From contig NC_090981.1 in NCBI RefSeq assembly GCF_040807025.1, positions 44,569,317-44,633,316 on the forward strand: 64,000 nucleotides of DNA, in the 5' to 3' direction. Positions within the stretch are counted from its first letter, which is position 1; the number at the start of each line of letters is the position of its first letter. Shown here one piece after another: positions 1-12,291 of this stretch. Made by a program: the position numbers and the translations under genes. This stretch comes from Struthio camelus (taxonomy: Eukaryota; Chordata; Aves; Struthioniformes; Struthionidae). Under the pieces are notes generated by a model. The model was not told the DNA's origin and did not search any database. It saw nothing but the letters and a program-made list of their open reading frames with translations.

Positions 1-49
1 GTTAAGTCTAGATGGAAAAGTATCCTTATTTCCTCAGAAGCTACATCCC

Positions 50-65
50 TTTTTTTTTTTTTTTT
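50..65. repeat. poly-T tract (16 T)
   Basis: Uninterrupted run of T, followed closely by an A-rich stretch to about position 75. It is a simple mononucleotide repeat and no retroposon body is visible next to it. Confidence 0.9.
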
Positions 66-780
66 AAGAAAAAAAGGTTTGCCCCTCCAAGTACCTTCTG
101 CTCAATGCTCTTTAGGCATTTCAAAATCTCTGGCGCTTTTCATCTCTGAATTCAAAGAACCTTTGTGTGAAGCAGTAAAATCACTGGCTAGCTAAGTCCG
201 TTATCTAGAGTAAAAGGATTAATTTTCTTTTGATTACAGGAATGACCTTATAGAGAGCATTTGAAAGGGGCACGTTTTGCCTGCCATCAGCCTTGTTTTC
301 AAACAGCAACCAGCGTTTATCTGCTTAGCCAGGAGATGTGATTTTATTTACTAGCCTTCTCAGAAGATATACGAAGAGGATTTCAGGACTTGGTTCGCCT
401 TTGGTCTTATATTAAAACCTTCCGTGGAAATTTAGTCGATTGGACTGAAATGTCTTTGTGGTTTACACTGGACAAGCAAGAAGATAGTAAGGGACAATGG
501 GCCACTTCACCGGTAAGGAAAGGAAGACGGCAGTTTCTCACTGCAGCGCAGTGTGGGTGCTCTGAGCTTGTTTCTGACCTCAACAACTCCAGATTAAACA
601 TCCAGGGCTTCAGGAGAGTCCCTTTGAATGTCCACCTGTGTAGAGGAGTTTCTGGCCCCCATTTTATGGGATATCACTTTTCTCCCTAATTCGGGTTCTT
701 CTAAATAGAGCCGAGGGAGTTGGCAATGTCACAGTTGCCTGCAGTTTCCCAAACTGTGACCTCCCTGGTGCAGATGCCTG
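66..780. other. single-copy DNA, no feature seen
   Basis: Ordinary mixed-composition sequence. A 99-codon open frame at 390-689 overlaps a 64-codon frame on the other strand and resembles nothing I know. I read both as chance. No repeat or RNA gene is visible. Confidence 0.6.
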
Positions 781-1480
781 CATGTGAGCTGCTCACCGGG
801 GCTCATGCGCAGCCGGAGGAGGCGAACAGGCGCTCTGGGCGCGATTCACCCCCTCCTGCAGCACACACCGAAAACAGGCAGCCCGGTCCTCCCCTTGGGG
901 CACGTGCTGTGTCTGGTTCAAACGTGGGCATCAGGGTTCGTCGGCGCCTGGACGGCACCTGCAGCCCTGCCTGTCCCTGCCGTCCTCCCCAGGGCCCCCA
1001 GGCCATGCCGTGTCCCAGGCCCCGTGCCGGCCGCTGATCCCCACGGAGAGGAGCAGGAGCAGGGGTGCGCAGGCAGCCTGTAGCGCGAGGGCGGCAGGGG
1101 GACGGTGGCGCCACGGGAGCCCCTCTGCCCCTAGCTCAGCAGGGAACCGTGTGCCCGGAGGCAGGTGGTGCGGCCTCCTTAAGGGAGAGGCCCGCTGCCT
1201 CGCCAGTGGCAGCTGACAGCACACGTCTGAGAGGAGCACAAAACCTCACAGAAAGTGAGAATCTGCCTGTTCAGAACTGGAAATCGATTCCCCAGCGCAA
1301 TTCCCCAGGTTCATCCTTGGGGTCAAATATAACCGCGCAGGAGAAAGTGCTGCCTTCCCGCTAGGAGGGCTGCCAGCCGAGCTGCTGGCGGTGGCCGCGC
1401 TGCCCTCGCTGTCAGGGAGCGTCGGTGCCAGCACCCCCCCAAACCTGCTGGTACTGGGCTCTGAGCCGGCTGCTGCCGAG
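781..1480. promoter_or_regulatory. CpG island 1 without an identified gene
   Basis: GC-rich block in otherwise AT-leaning DNA. By my hand count positions 781-1220 hold about 34 CpG dinucleotides in 440 bp, near 70% of what base composition predicts, and CpG enrichment continues less densely to about 1480. Vertebrate DNA is normally CpG-depleted, so this is island-like. Such islands often mark promoters, but I see no recognised first exon beside it. The overlapping frames in all phases are what GC-rich DNA gives by chance. Confidence 0.55.
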
Positions 1481-1689
1481 GATGACCCTGAAGATAGCCC
1501 TGTGCTGGGTCTGACAGGCCACTTCCCCATCTCTGGGATGACAAAAAAAGCACAGATTCTGCAGAAAACCCTGTAAATATCAATATCCACAGAAGGAGCC
1601 TAGATGTGCTCCTGCAGCCCTGTCTGTTTTCGCCAAGGGCCCCGGGCTGCTTGCCTGGCACCCCTCGATCTCTCTGAGCTCTGGTGATA

Positions 1690-1775
1690 ACCCATTACTG
1701 CACTCCCAATATCAAACTGTGCAGAGCACTTTGATACCTTTAGCATAAAAGATGCTATAAAAATCTAATTGTATT
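1690..1775 (+). repeat. MIR-type SINE 3' tail (degenerate)
   Basis: The segment contains GCAGAGCACTTTG, a short gap, then an A-rich part and GATGCTATAAAAAT. This follows the order of the MIR 3' tail in sauropsids (AAAGCGCTTTGA, then GCTATATAA). MIR elements are old tRNA-derived CORE-SINEs mobilised by L2. Only the tail is recognisable. The family call is from memory of the consensus. Confidence 0.5.
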
Positions 1776-2454
1776 TTATATCTGATGTTAATATAATATT
1801 CTCCCAACTAATGGAGGACTTCATAGTGCCCATTTAATTTCTCTAATGTTAACTTTCTAGACAAATTTAGCTATGGTACAAAGGTTTTATGTGGAGGAGT
1901 ATTTTTCCTTTTAATTTCCTTTCTGTTCCTGCTTTTCAGTTGAAGGTCTGATTCTGTAGTGCATATTGTTCTCCCTGCTAGTCTGAATTTAGTAAAAAGA
2001 GAAAGAAGCTGGAAGAGTGTTAGGGCTGCCTGTCTCTCTAACTCCCTACCTTGACCCATGTTGTAAGTCCACAGGTTTCATAACCTGGAGTCTTTGTACT
2101 CCAAGTTACTGGACGCTTTGGTGAAAGAAATAACCATTTTCCTCAATAGTCCAGTGTGATGGAGAAATTATGAATTTATTGACAGTGCTTGAAATGTATT
2201 TAGCTAGTTGTTAAGACCTGCCTTAAAGTTTGTTTTAAGAATTAGGAAGAGTTTACCTACTCTGTCTTGACCGTCTGAGGGCAGTGTCACCTAATACTTG
2301 CTGGAAGTGATAAGCCTGGTCACTGCATACTAACTGCACTTTTCCCACCCTCTAAGGACCTCATCCAAAACTCTGATGTCAAAGAGAACCTTTCCACAGA
2401 CCTTAACTGTGTCTTGGGTTTGGACCTATTGCACTCACTCTCCCGGGCCAGAGG
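1776..2454. other. single-copy AT-rich DNA
   Basis: No gene, RNA or clear repeat seen. Short open frames here have no recognisable similarity. Confidence 0.5.
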
Positions 2455-2505
2455 GTCTGCTGGTGTAAATCTTTAATTGCACTGAATCCGGTTTGGGACC
2501 TTTCA
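2455..2505. repeat. fragment of a short sauropsid palindromic repeat (tentative)
   Basis: The order GGCCAGAGGG, then GCTGGTGTAAATC, then ATTGCACT resembles one half of a short palindromic repeat that I recall as common in bird and reptile DNA (aggatctggccc, then ctggtgtaaatc). Only one arm is visible and the match is short, so this is a weak call. Confidence 0.25.
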
Positions 2506-2509
2506 CCTG

Positions 2510-2830
2510 ATAGATTCACTGACATGAACCTAGATGGGACCATCACTGACTTTCAGGTCACACTTCTCACAGATATCCAATGTAGATTTCTATGAATTGC
2601 CTTTTGTATGAAGCAGTTATGCTTGGATAGAGCATGACTTTGAGAAGACTTTCCAGTCTTGTTTTAAAGACCTCAAGCAATAAAGAACCTACAGTGATCT
2701 TTGATAAATTGTTCCATAGGTAATCAAGCTCACCTTTAAAACCATACATATTCTCCTAGACTAAATATATCGAACTCAGATTCCACCAGATACTCAGTTA
2801 TTCAGAAAAGGTTGTCCTTCACTTAAGTTT
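2510..2830 (-). repeat. CR1 LINE 3' end, antisense (old)
   Basis: Read on the minus strand, about 2750 down to 2510 gives GAGGTCTTTAAAACAAGACTGG, then a stretch with ATGCTCTATCCAAGC, then GGTCCCATCTAG and GTGAATCTATCA. This is the order at the 3' end of sauropsid CR1 elements (tttaaatcaagactgga, then tatgctctagt, then ggtcccttctggcc, then atgaatctatga). It is a non-autonomous relic with no reverse transcriptase left. The part above about 2760 is uncertain. A 60-codon minus-strand frame over it is translated repeat, not a gene. Confidence 0.65.
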
Positions 2831-5800
2831 GTCTTTGTTGTTAATGCTAATAATATGCAGCAAACCACAAGTCCTTCTTGTTAGTGTTTATATTAATTAC
2901 ACGCTTGCAGGCAGCTATCACGCCTCCTTTAATTCCGTCTTGTCTTGAAACAATACCTTCAGCCTGTAGACACAACAGATGTTTTAGGTGGGAAGGGATA
3001 GGAACCCCTATGGAATGGGCATCAAAGGGGAAACTAGTATGAGGCTTCTGGAATGGGCAGACCTTTCCTTTCCAAGAAAAAGTGGAAGACACCAGAATGA
3101 TAATCATTTAGATCAGCTAAGAACCTGACCTAGTGCTTATGTTTTAAGCAGGCATGCTGTGGGCAGCTAAATAGTGACTTGGCCTTGTTTAAACTTACAT
3201 ACATATGAGATGAGATAGGATAGAAGATACATTTATATAAAAATATATATCAAATAATAATTCTTCCAGTTTTGCCTGTAAGCACCACACAGTTATCGCA
3301 AGTTCTTCCTTAAACTGTAATAGAAACCGTTGAAATGTGAATTCTTCTAGTGGGACAATGGCAGAAGGGCGTCAGTATGTTGATTTGGAGGAAACACCAA
3401 AGAAAAGAGTAAACACCAAGTGAAGATGCAGTAACTCCAGGTCCTTCTTTAGAAACAAAAAATATTAGGCAGTTAAGGTGTAGATTGATATAAAGTAATC
3501 AGGAAAGGGAAAAAGGATAATCTTGACAGGGAGGTATGAAAAACCCAAAGGCTATGATAACCAGCACCGTAATCCCAATATGTTAAAGCTGATCAGCCTG
3601 AACCCGTTATCAACGTAAAGCATGAAATGAAAGGGATTCATTTTTCATATTTCCCAGATGATTGGTGCTGAGAAAGGAACTGGATGTTGGCAGGAGAAGC
3701 ATGATGGTTAATATGGAAGTGTGCTTACATTTACATACGCATGTTTAATGAATCACCTGTCCATCATATGAGTGTTGCTGGTTCTTGAGGCACTAGTGAT
3801 CAGCTCTGGTCACTAAAGGTAATTTGAAGCACACTGGAGAACAATTTTGGAAATAGAAAAGTTTTGCTGGAAATCTGATGTCTGGTGGGTGAGAAGTTGG
3901 CTCAGCCCTTTCTCTTTCTCTCATGCATTTGTAAAGATCTGATATCATGTGGAAACACTTGTAATATTGAAAGCAATGGAACTGAAATGAGAAGAGCCTA
4001 GTTTAGGGTGCTACAGAGCAGTGGTGAGTCACTTTTTCCAGACCATTTATGAAATTACAGCTAGTCCCTGGACACCCTATTAAAACCCACTGGAGCTCCC
4101 CACTGCTATGGCTTCCTCTCTGGGGAGCCTCCCGGCTGCTGCTCGTCTTGGCAGGCACTTCAGCCATCTGCTCCCTTGCCTTGTCTAGGTTTGGAAATCC
4201 TCTCCAGTTGGGGAGGAGCAATCTCTACTGACTTCCCAGCCTGGGCTCCATCCCCGGCTGAGGTCTGAGAAGCAGTATATCAGTGGGCAGGGAAGAGAGG
4301 ACAGGTACTGCTTCTGATATTCGGTCTTACTTCTCTCTGGCCTGTGTTATCTGCACACCGTGACAACTGTACAGTTTCCTTCCCTTAGTTTCCCAGCTCT
4401 TCCACTTTGAGTACTCTTTCTACAGCCTGTTGTGCGCATACTCTCTTGGCCTGCTCGAATCCCAGCTCTCCCACATCCAAACCACTTCCTTCCCATCTGC
4501 TGGGTTGATGACCCTCTCTCTTCTTCACCTTTGGCTGGGAGGACAGGGAACTGCCTTCTGCTTAAACAGGGGCAATGGGATATAGGCCCTGCATGCAGAT
4601 AACTTGAAGCTTTTACTTAAATACGTTCAGCTTGGACTTCATGACCAGCTAGGGCTCCGACTTGCATGAGCTTCAGCCTCTTAGAAAAAGCCCTGGAGAT
4701 CCCCAACTGCTTCTGAAAAATGATTTTTGGATGCTTAGCTTGAAAACAACCCAGATCTAGTTGCCCAGCCACAGCAGACTTGGGTTACACAAGCCAGATG
4801 GCTAGGACCAGTGCCAGTCCTAACAAATCCCCATGTCTTAGCTCCAGCCTGTATATCACTGCCTTGCTGGTTTCTTCCACTTTCTTTAGAAAAGTGCTAG
4901 TCTACTTAACTGGCTGGGTGTCCCCATCTGGCCTAGGTTCGTTTCACACCGCTACCCGTGTTCACCTCGCACACGTATTTGTCACATCACTAAGCACAAG
5001 TCCTCTCCTCTATTGCCTCTCTTTTAGTTAGTTATTTTTTTTATTTATGTTTTTAGTACCTTGTCTCTGCTCGTTTTTCCCCCCACGGTACTGCTGCAGT
5101 TAGCAGTTGGCCTAATCCCTGGAAGATGTCAAACTTTGAGTCTTCTCTTTTCAGAGAAGTCAGATGTGGTATTGCCTCAAAAACTGAACAGATTTTAATC
5201 TCATTACCTCAAGTAACGATGCACACCAGACATAGAAATGAGGAGTCTGAAGAAAACCTCGGGGGATGGTACCTCTAAAACAGATGATTTCTTCTAAAGA
5301 AAGAAAAGAAAAAGAAAATTAATGCTGAAACGTTTTCCTGAAAGACATATTCAGACTCCTAATGCAGAGTGTATTATCTGTGCACAGAGTAGGGTCCCTA
5401 TGCCAAGGTGAACCACTGCACTCTTGGGACTTTGCACAATTTTGATTGCAGATTTTCATATTGTCTGGAAGAGAAACAGAAGAAGGTGGGAGGATGTGTT
5501 AAGCAGAGGATGTTGGTACCGAAAAGAGCTGTCTCAGAACCAGTGCCGGAGTGGGATAGAAGCATGACATTTCTTCTGCGTCAGTAATAGAGTTTCAAAC
5601 CCAAAATTGCTTGTGAAATGAAGCTGCGAGCTGGCCGGGGGAAACATGTCTCCACTCCATGCTACACGGAAAAAGAAGTTCATGATGTTCTGTATTAACT
5701 ATAAGCCATTCCTGGCAACTTTAGCCACATACGGGAATGAGCGCAGGAAAGGAAGGGCAGAGGGGAGAGGCTTTCTTGCTAAGCCAGTAGACAAGCAGGA

Positions 5801-7689
5801 TTACGGCTTGCACAGTGCTTAGGGAAGCTATTCAGCTTGAAAGGAAAGTATCTGAGTGCTGAGAAGGAGTGTACAAAATAATTATGCTTATTTTGTAAAC
5901 CTAAGCACTGCTTTTCAGTATTTCTTTCACCTTTGTTTTTCTGCAGAGTACAGTGTTAATAATCCTTCCCAGATGATGGTATGATGGATGGTTACAGTTT
6001 GATCTATCACCTACTTCACGGCAGGTAGAACTAACGAAACAGTTAGAAGACAGAACTGCTTTCATGACTGAGGTGGAAAGGTAAAACACAATAAACTATT
6101 TTCAGTATTACAGGTCTTTGCTGTTATTGTCGTTTACTTGTTTAGTTCCCACCAAAAATACCTTTGGTTCATTTGCCATTTCCTTTTTTGGTTAACACAC
6201 AGTACTGAGCTATTCGGTTCTCTCATGTTCCAGAAAACAGACAAACATTTTAAAAAATGTATGTTCTTTCCGAGTTTGCATATTTTTCCTTCAGTTCATT
6301 TCTGAGTCTAAGAAATGGCAAGAAACTTCAGAAGCAGCCCAGGTCTATTTTAGAAGCAGAAATAGGTGTACCTTTTTTTTTTTTCTTCCTTGTAGCCTGG
6401 TATTGTTTTCTCCATTTTTTGTCTGCGTTGTTTTCAGATGTGATTTTTTTAGAGCTCATTTTAGATTTTCGGGGCTTCTTGATCACCTTTTTTCTGCATT
6501 ATAGAAGTCAGAATCCATTTACTGCCAGATGACTAATGTTCACCCATGTTGCTTAGCTGGCTTGTCGCTAGACTCTTAACAAGTATTTGATCTATAATGT
6601 CCTGGGAAAGCCTTAGTCCCCCCACTTGCTTTGTCTCACTCCCCCATTGTTTACCCTGCTTTCCTGGGGAGACGGAGCTTACGCAGTCTCAGCCTCTGTC
6701 TGTCACTCTGGTGACTTCTGAACTAGTTTGTCAGTTTAAATCAAATTTGCGAGAGGTCAAGGGGGAGGTTCCTGCACATTTCATGAAAGTAGGAGGTCTA
6801 TTAACAGATGGCCCCACTAACAGTGTGAGCCAAACTCCTATGTCCTCCTGTGCATCCTGCGCAGCTTCAGGCATGTGGAAGCGATGCTGCGCTCAGAGCT
6901 GAGTCCCACAGTGATTCAGGGCTGCCTGAAATGCAGCCATGATTGACACACGCTTTGTCCTGTGCTCTCAGCACTGTCGCCCTTCTCCTCTCTAGGGCTG
7001 CAGCTATTGCAGAGAAGCGCTGCACAGAAATGGTGAGCTTTCAGAGAGAAAATGCCGAACTCCACCAGCTGGCATCCTGCTACCTCCCGGTGGATGGGTG
7101 ACGTCACTGGCTGTCGCGGCTGTGCCAGCTTTTGAGTCACTGGCAGACGTAGCAGAGCCTTCTGCCTGGAGCAGCGTCGGTTGCCCCTACAGGAACTGCA
7201 AGGATCAAATGACATTACAAGACACATTTTAAAAAAGAAGAATGGCAACAGCGTCTACCTAGAAAGCTCCTTAGCCTGTATATGTATTGGAGAAACGTTA
7301 GAGCCAGTTTGAAACGGAACATGATACTGTGCGTGCCTTTGGTATATTGTCACTGGTACATGAATACGCCCTCCTACAAGGCTTAGATGGCTGGAATTAA
7401 CATATTTGAGGTGACTCCCTGCTCCTTTAGTCCTTGGCAGACAATCTTTAATGGGCCCTGAACCCCTGAAAGCTCCCTGGTGCCTTTAGAGAAGCTGGCC
7501 CTCACGTGAAGGGGCTGTGCTCTTCTGCATTCAGCCGTGTTTGGAAAATCCAGTGAGCTCAGTGTTTGTAAGCAAGGTGTGCTGCCACAGCTGCCTAGCA
7601 CAGAGGCAGCTGATGAGTTTGACAGGCCTTGGTGAACTGCACTCACTTGGAAGGATGGACATAATCGATCACTAATTTCTTGGGCTCAG
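2831..7689. other. single-copy DNA, mostly AT-rich
   Basis: I see no recognised gene or clear interspersed repeat in these 4.9 kb. Small features are a purine-rich run near 5295-5325 and a T-rich run near 6371-6384. A splice-site-flanked 37-bp segment at 6996-7032 is discussed among the rejected items. Open frames of up to about 110 codons occur on both strands without recognisable motifs. Confidence 0.5.
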
Positions 7690-7765
7690 TTCCTGCTGAC
7701 CTAACCTAGGTGTCTGACTTTGGCACCTAACTTGCACTTAAGTTTTAGGCCCCTAGTGAAGCAGT
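7690..7765. repeat. degenerate short repeat with GGTGTCTGA/GGCACCTAA motifs
   Basis: The stretch carries CCTAGGTGTCTGA, GGCACCTAACTTGCAC and TTTTAGGCCCCTAG. The recurring (A)GGCNCCTAA theme in both orientations resembles a short palindromic repeat I recall from turtle, crocodile and bird DNA (ttaggcacctaact and its complement). A similar motif appears alone at about 27018-27045. The database name is unknown to me. Confidence 0.3.
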
Positions 7766-7770
7766 CTTGC

Positions 7771-9258
7771 TAAAGTGTCTATGTGCTCCATCCATGATGT
7801 GGGCAGAGGTAGTGGCGTACACTTACGCAGGCAGGATGCATCTGGGGGCCTGCAAAAGCCTTATTCTGCTTGCTCTACAGAGCACGGGTATTCACTTTCA
7901 GACGCCTGTCTTGTCAGGCATCTGGAATAGGACGGGCCAGTAGGTTAGGTGGGTTGGATCCTGCTCTCTTAGTTCAAACTTTTTTTTTGCAGACTAGCAG
8001 TTAATAGACATCACTGCAAAGTATGCATCCACAATGTGCTCATGCACTGCTGCTGAGAGAGGAGTGCCTAGGTGCGCAGACACAGACATGCTCTGTGCTG
8101 AAGGCATTACCCAAGATTTGTGAAATGTACTTTGTCATCACAGGCAATTTTTCCTTTTGCCACCCTCAGAGCTATGCCTTTGCTGGGATTTAAGGAAGCC
8201 TTCAATATCTTGACTCATCCCAAAGTTTATTTATAAATAAGGAGGGCAGCGTACACTTGCATGACTCCAGGTACTGCTGGCAGGATTCTGACTGCTCAGA
8301 AGGTTTTATTCATTCCTAAGGAGTGGGAATAAGCTGTAACATTTCTATCCAACTGATTTTCCTATTTTAGACATCACTACAGCAATATGAACAAGAGGAA
8401 CTGAAAAAGCAGATATAAATAGCAGTGAGATGTGATCATTTCTGATATTCTTGCTGAGATTTTATGGTGTATTTTTTAGTCCTGATTATACACCTCAAGG
8501 CAGAAAACAGGCTAAAGCAGATTTTATATCAAATGTGCAATGAACTTTAGATTATTTCCTTGGCCCTATTGCTATTTTTCCAGAGAAAATTAGAAAAGGA
8601 AAAAATGATTTTTAGGGCTTATCATTTAGCAGATAACCTTTCTTGGTAAAATGGTCTTATCTGCTGCGGTTTCTGAACATTTGGCATTCATTGCTAGAAA
8701 TGTTACTACTTATTTTTCATTCTGAATCCTTCTTGCTACAAAACTCAGATCACATCCTATTTATAGTCCAGTTTTGGAAAGAGATAAACATGGATTCATA
8801 GATTCATGTGAGAAGTTAAACAGCTACTTAATTTTTCAAAGAACGCCTTTTTATGAATCAAACCAGTTAACTTAAATCTGTAGCTTTGTATGTATTCGTA
8901 GGTACTGCAGTTTGATAAATGCATGATGAAGTAAGTCACTAGCAGACTTACCTTTCGTCTCATGTTATCTCACGACTGAAGAGCAAACACATGACAAAAT
9001 TTGTAGCCAATATTTGTTTGGGGCTGGTAGGGTGAATCAGTCTGGATGACAATCATTTCCTATTAAAAAACTGAAAGCATTAACTACCGTTCAGTTTAGT
9101 CTGCAGAAAATGCTAAGTACTGAGGGACAAATAAAAAATGAGATTCACAGGAGTACCAGTTAGATTAATCAGTTAATGTCTGTAAAATATGTTAAAATGG
9201 AGAACTAATCAACCAAAGGTTATTATTACTTATAAAGAAATGTGTCTTCTAATTTTAG
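7771..9258. other. single-copy DNA
   Basis: No gene or clear repeat. At about 8792-8807 a short GATTCATAGATTCATG resembles the terminal microsatellite of a CR1 element, but no CR1 body follows it. Confidence 0.45.
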
Positions 9259-9359
9259 AAATCTCTTCATTGGATCAGTGGAAAAAACAAGAGCAGCCTG
9301 GAACCCAGGAATTAAAATCATACTAACAGTAGATCAAAGAAGGAACACAAAAATAAAAG
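9259..9359 (+). other. exon-like segment 1 (candidate, unproven)
   Basis: This 101-bp segment lies between an acceptor-like site (TTCTAATTTTAG just before 9259) and a donor-like site (AAAG then GTATGG from 9360). One forward frame (codons beginning at 9260) stays open across it. The translation resembles no protein I know. A second exon-like segment lies about 545 bp downstream on the same strand. Splice-like pairs of this quality occur by chance in vertebrate DNA, so this is only a candidate for a non-coding or minor transcript. Confidence 0.15.
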
Positions 9360-9903
9360 GTATGGAGTAATATCCCTCTCTTCATGGAACCACACAGAGG
9401 CAGACCTTGGGTCTGGAAGGCAGTGGCTGGCAAAGCCAGAAATTAAGATGCTCAGCTCAGCTTATTTTTCTTCTTGAATGTACTGGTTAATATTTTCATA
9501 GAGTGAGGGTATGTTTTACGTTTCTTACTGAATATTCAGTATATTAAAGGATTGAGTAATTCAGTTGTTTCAACATTTGCGTTTTACTCATATTCCAGTT
9601 TTCAGTTAGATATCAAATAATAAACACAGGTGGGATATAGCTGTCTGCTCATTGCTTCTTCTCATATGTGCCTTATATATGACAGTGGCAATATCTCTGT
9701 GGCCAAATTTTTCAGAGAGAAAAATTCTTGTAAACTGGAATATGTTTCATGGAGGAAAATACCTTCCATTTTGATCTCTGAATCAATCCACTTACAGTGG
9801 GAAGCAAAGAGATCAAGAAACCATCCCTAGAAAAATAATAAAATGAACACAGGCTGTTGTTCTTTTTTGGTCCTTCACACTCTTGCCATCTTCAATTGCA
9901 CAG

Positions 9904-9989
9904 CAAATAGCAGCACTCAGGAAGCAGTAAACAGCTCTGGCTGCCTGACAGTAACCTGAGGCTCCATCATGCAGAACAAAAAATGAAAG
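9904..9989 (+). other. exon-like segment 2 (candidate, non-coding)
   Basis: This 86-bp segment is preceded by a pyrimidine-rich tract and CAG at 9901-9903, and is followed by a strong donor, AAAG then GTAAGG from 9990. All three forward frames contain stops, so if it is an exon it is non-coding or untranslated. It could belong to the same transcript as 9259-9359. Confidence 0.17.
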
Positions 9990-11299
9990 GTAAGGACAAA
10001 CTCAAAGGGAATGCCGGGCACAGTGCACGAGAAAGCTACTTAGTGAATGTTTTAAGTGGGACAGTTCTTGAATGTGCACAAGTATGCTAGAAAATCAATA
10101 TAACCTCTGGGACCCCTGTCTTTTCAGACAAGAGCCTGAAAATGCACTTTTTTCTCAAGACATCTCTACAGCAAGTATATCTTCAGATATGAGAAGAGAG
10201 TTGGAAGGGTACAGAGTAACAAATGACAAGTAAGCAAAAGCGATAAATGGGCGTAAAATAAGGGAGCAATACAAAGATTATACTTAAAATCCACATTGTT
10301 AATTGGAATCAAGTCACAGTTCTTTCTCTCTTGGAAAAAGAATAGTAATTTGTCTTCAGCTTTGGCAGAAGAACAGCATGCATAAGAGCAAATAATATTT
10401 GAAAGTAGAACAAGCCGACATGGCACCAAGTGAGATAAATGCTTATCTCATAATCATTAACTCCTGGCCTAGCTACTGCTTTGCATTGCCAAAAAATCAG
10501 GAGTTGGATAGGAATTATGTAGGCTAAAATAATAATTCTAAGGAGCAGTATCAGAAAAGAGTTGCAACTGTATTTGCCTGTGATTACTAAAGTACTATAA
10601 AAACAAAGAGCATCTCCTCTTGGTGGTCCTAAATCAGTGATTCACTGTGGTAACTTCTGATTTTTGCTGCAGAAGTAGCTAACGTCCATGTTATTCAGGA
10701 GCCAAGTGGCCAACTTCTGTTAGATAATCTCCTCCATCATTATGTGTCTGAATAGGAAAGACCTACTGTTCCTAGAAGGGAGACAAAGTGGTTGCAGTGG
10801 CTTCCAGAAGACAAATCAAAAGTGTTCTGGACTCCTGCCTCAGCATGAAGCTGATCTAGTGTCAAGTCATCTATTTAGCAAGATAACCATCTGTCCAGAG
10901 TAGGTTTGGTGAGGTAATGGTTTTATTAATTTCTTATAATAAGATGAGCAGGCATAAGGCTGCCTGTGGCATTCAGAGATTAGTATTCGACCTTTACTAA
11001 ATTATTTGCCTTCATTTCTGGTGCAAAGCCTGATGATTTTCAGTGCGTCAGAGGTGCTACCGGGTGAATTTTCCTAGGGCTTTGCAGTGAGAACAAGAAG
11101 ATGTCAGGGTGGTAGGTCTGAACTCATTTTCACACCTGCAGAATAAGCACTTTTTAATCATACAGGCTGAAGCAAGGAAAGGCCATTTCCTCTAGACTGT
11201 TCTACACTGCAGGTCATTGTGTGCCATCCACATGCTCTTCTAACTTTCCTGGACAAAACTAAACTTGCTGAAAAGCTATCTGCTTGATTTGCATAAGCT
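9990..11299. other. single-copy DNA
   Basis: No gene seen. The segment 11161-11299 may be an eroded extension of the CR1 that follows, but I cannot align it convincingly. Confidence 0.45.
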
Positions 11300-11680
11300 A
11301 TCACTTTCTTTGGTAGGTTGTCCAAAAGTTGCCACCCCCACTGTTTAAAAAAGGTAACTTGTTCCTTACTTGAATTTTCTTCTTAAATTTCCACCCACTA
11401 GTTTTGCCTGTGACTTTCTCCTCGAGCTCAAAAGGGCCTCTAGGACTCAGTGTTCTCACTGCTTAAAGGAGTCTCATCAAATGTTTCTTCGCTAAGCTAA
11501 GCAAATCAAACTCCTGAAGCCTCTCTTTTTCCAACCCTGGAATCATTTATACAGGTCTTATCTGCACTCTCTTCAGGTTTTCAGCATCTTTTCAGAAATG
11601 TGGATGTCAAAATTGGACAGAATTACCGTGTAAGCAATGGCTTCTATATTAGTGGAGAAAACAACAACAACGACAAAACC
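11300..11680 (-). repeat. CR1 LINE fragment, antisense (old)
   Basis: On the plus strand the order of motifs is that of an antisense CR1: CCACCCCCACTGTTTAAAAA, CCTCTAGGACTCAG, AAACTCCTGAAGCCTCTC, TCTGCACTCTCTTCAGG and GTCAAAATTGGACAGAATTA. In the family these correspond to antisense blocks such as ctccctcagcctctcct, ttggactctctccagg and cccaaaactggacacagta near the end of the reverse transcriptase gene and in the 3' UTR. It is heavily diverged and lacks any usable coding frame. Confidence 0.7.
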
Positions 11681-12188
11681 CAAAATGTTGTGTTATGTCT
11701 TGGAATAGATTTTAAGATAAATTCAATCTCCAGCATAATCAGTAGCTAAGTAACACAAACCAGGAAAAAACAGCTTGTGCACCTTTAAGATGTAGGGCTT
11801 GTAAAGCACGGTGATAAATCATGAGCAGGACTTATACATAAAACGTGGGGAATGCTGCAAACGCTCCTGATCACGAACAATATAAATCCACACTAAAATA
11901 CTTTAAGGATATCCCCTCCTTTTGTTTTCCAAAAGAAATTCCAATAGCATGGCCCATCGTCTCAAAGGATCATGCTATGGACATATCCACAGGTGCCTGC
12001 AGTCTTACGTGCAGAATGGTTGACAGGGACATGCATGGTAACATGCATATTTTACGCATGCATGTACTTTCACTTCACCGGCACCACTTCACGGCTTTGA
12101 GTATTTTGTATTAAAGGCTTAATCTGCCATTTCACTTTACTTCTCTGGTCTTCCTCTAGAAGTTAGTACACAAGCAAAGATTTGGAGA
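11681..12188. other. single-copy DNA
   Basis: An 89-codon frame at 11845-12114 has no recognisable motif. No RNA gene or repeat seen. Confidence 0.5.
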
Positions 12189-12291
12189 TAAGTTAATTGG
12201 TGTCAGCTCTATTGTCTATTAAATATTCCCAGGCTGCCGTCATCCCCTGACCATCCTGATCATCAGGCATTTGCCACCACCAATTAACTTA
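12189..12291. mobile_element. 103-bp terminal-inverted-repeat structure with TA ends (MITE-like candidate)
   Basis: Arms TAAGTTAATTGGTG (12189-12202) and CACCAATTAACTTA (12278-12291) are perfect 14-bp reverse complements. If the outermost TA on each side is read as a target-site duplication, this is the layout of a tiny Tc1/mariner-type non-autonomous element with 12-bp inverted ends AGTTAATTGGTG. That class duplicates TA on insertion. The 75-bp interior is not palindromic and codes for nothing. An alternative is a pair of inverted homeodomain-type sites (TTAATTGG) in an enhancer. Confidence 0.35.

Noticed and set aside
6996-7032. 37-bp micro-exon-like segment (CTCTCTAG before, GTGAGC after)
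   Set aside because: Good pyrimidine tract and an acceptable donor, but it is very short and has no partner exon or recognised peptide. Such pairs are frequent by chance.
8792-8807. GATTCATAGATTCATG, like a CR1 terminal repeat
   Set aside because: Sixteen bases only. No CR1 3' UTR blocks could be followed on either side.
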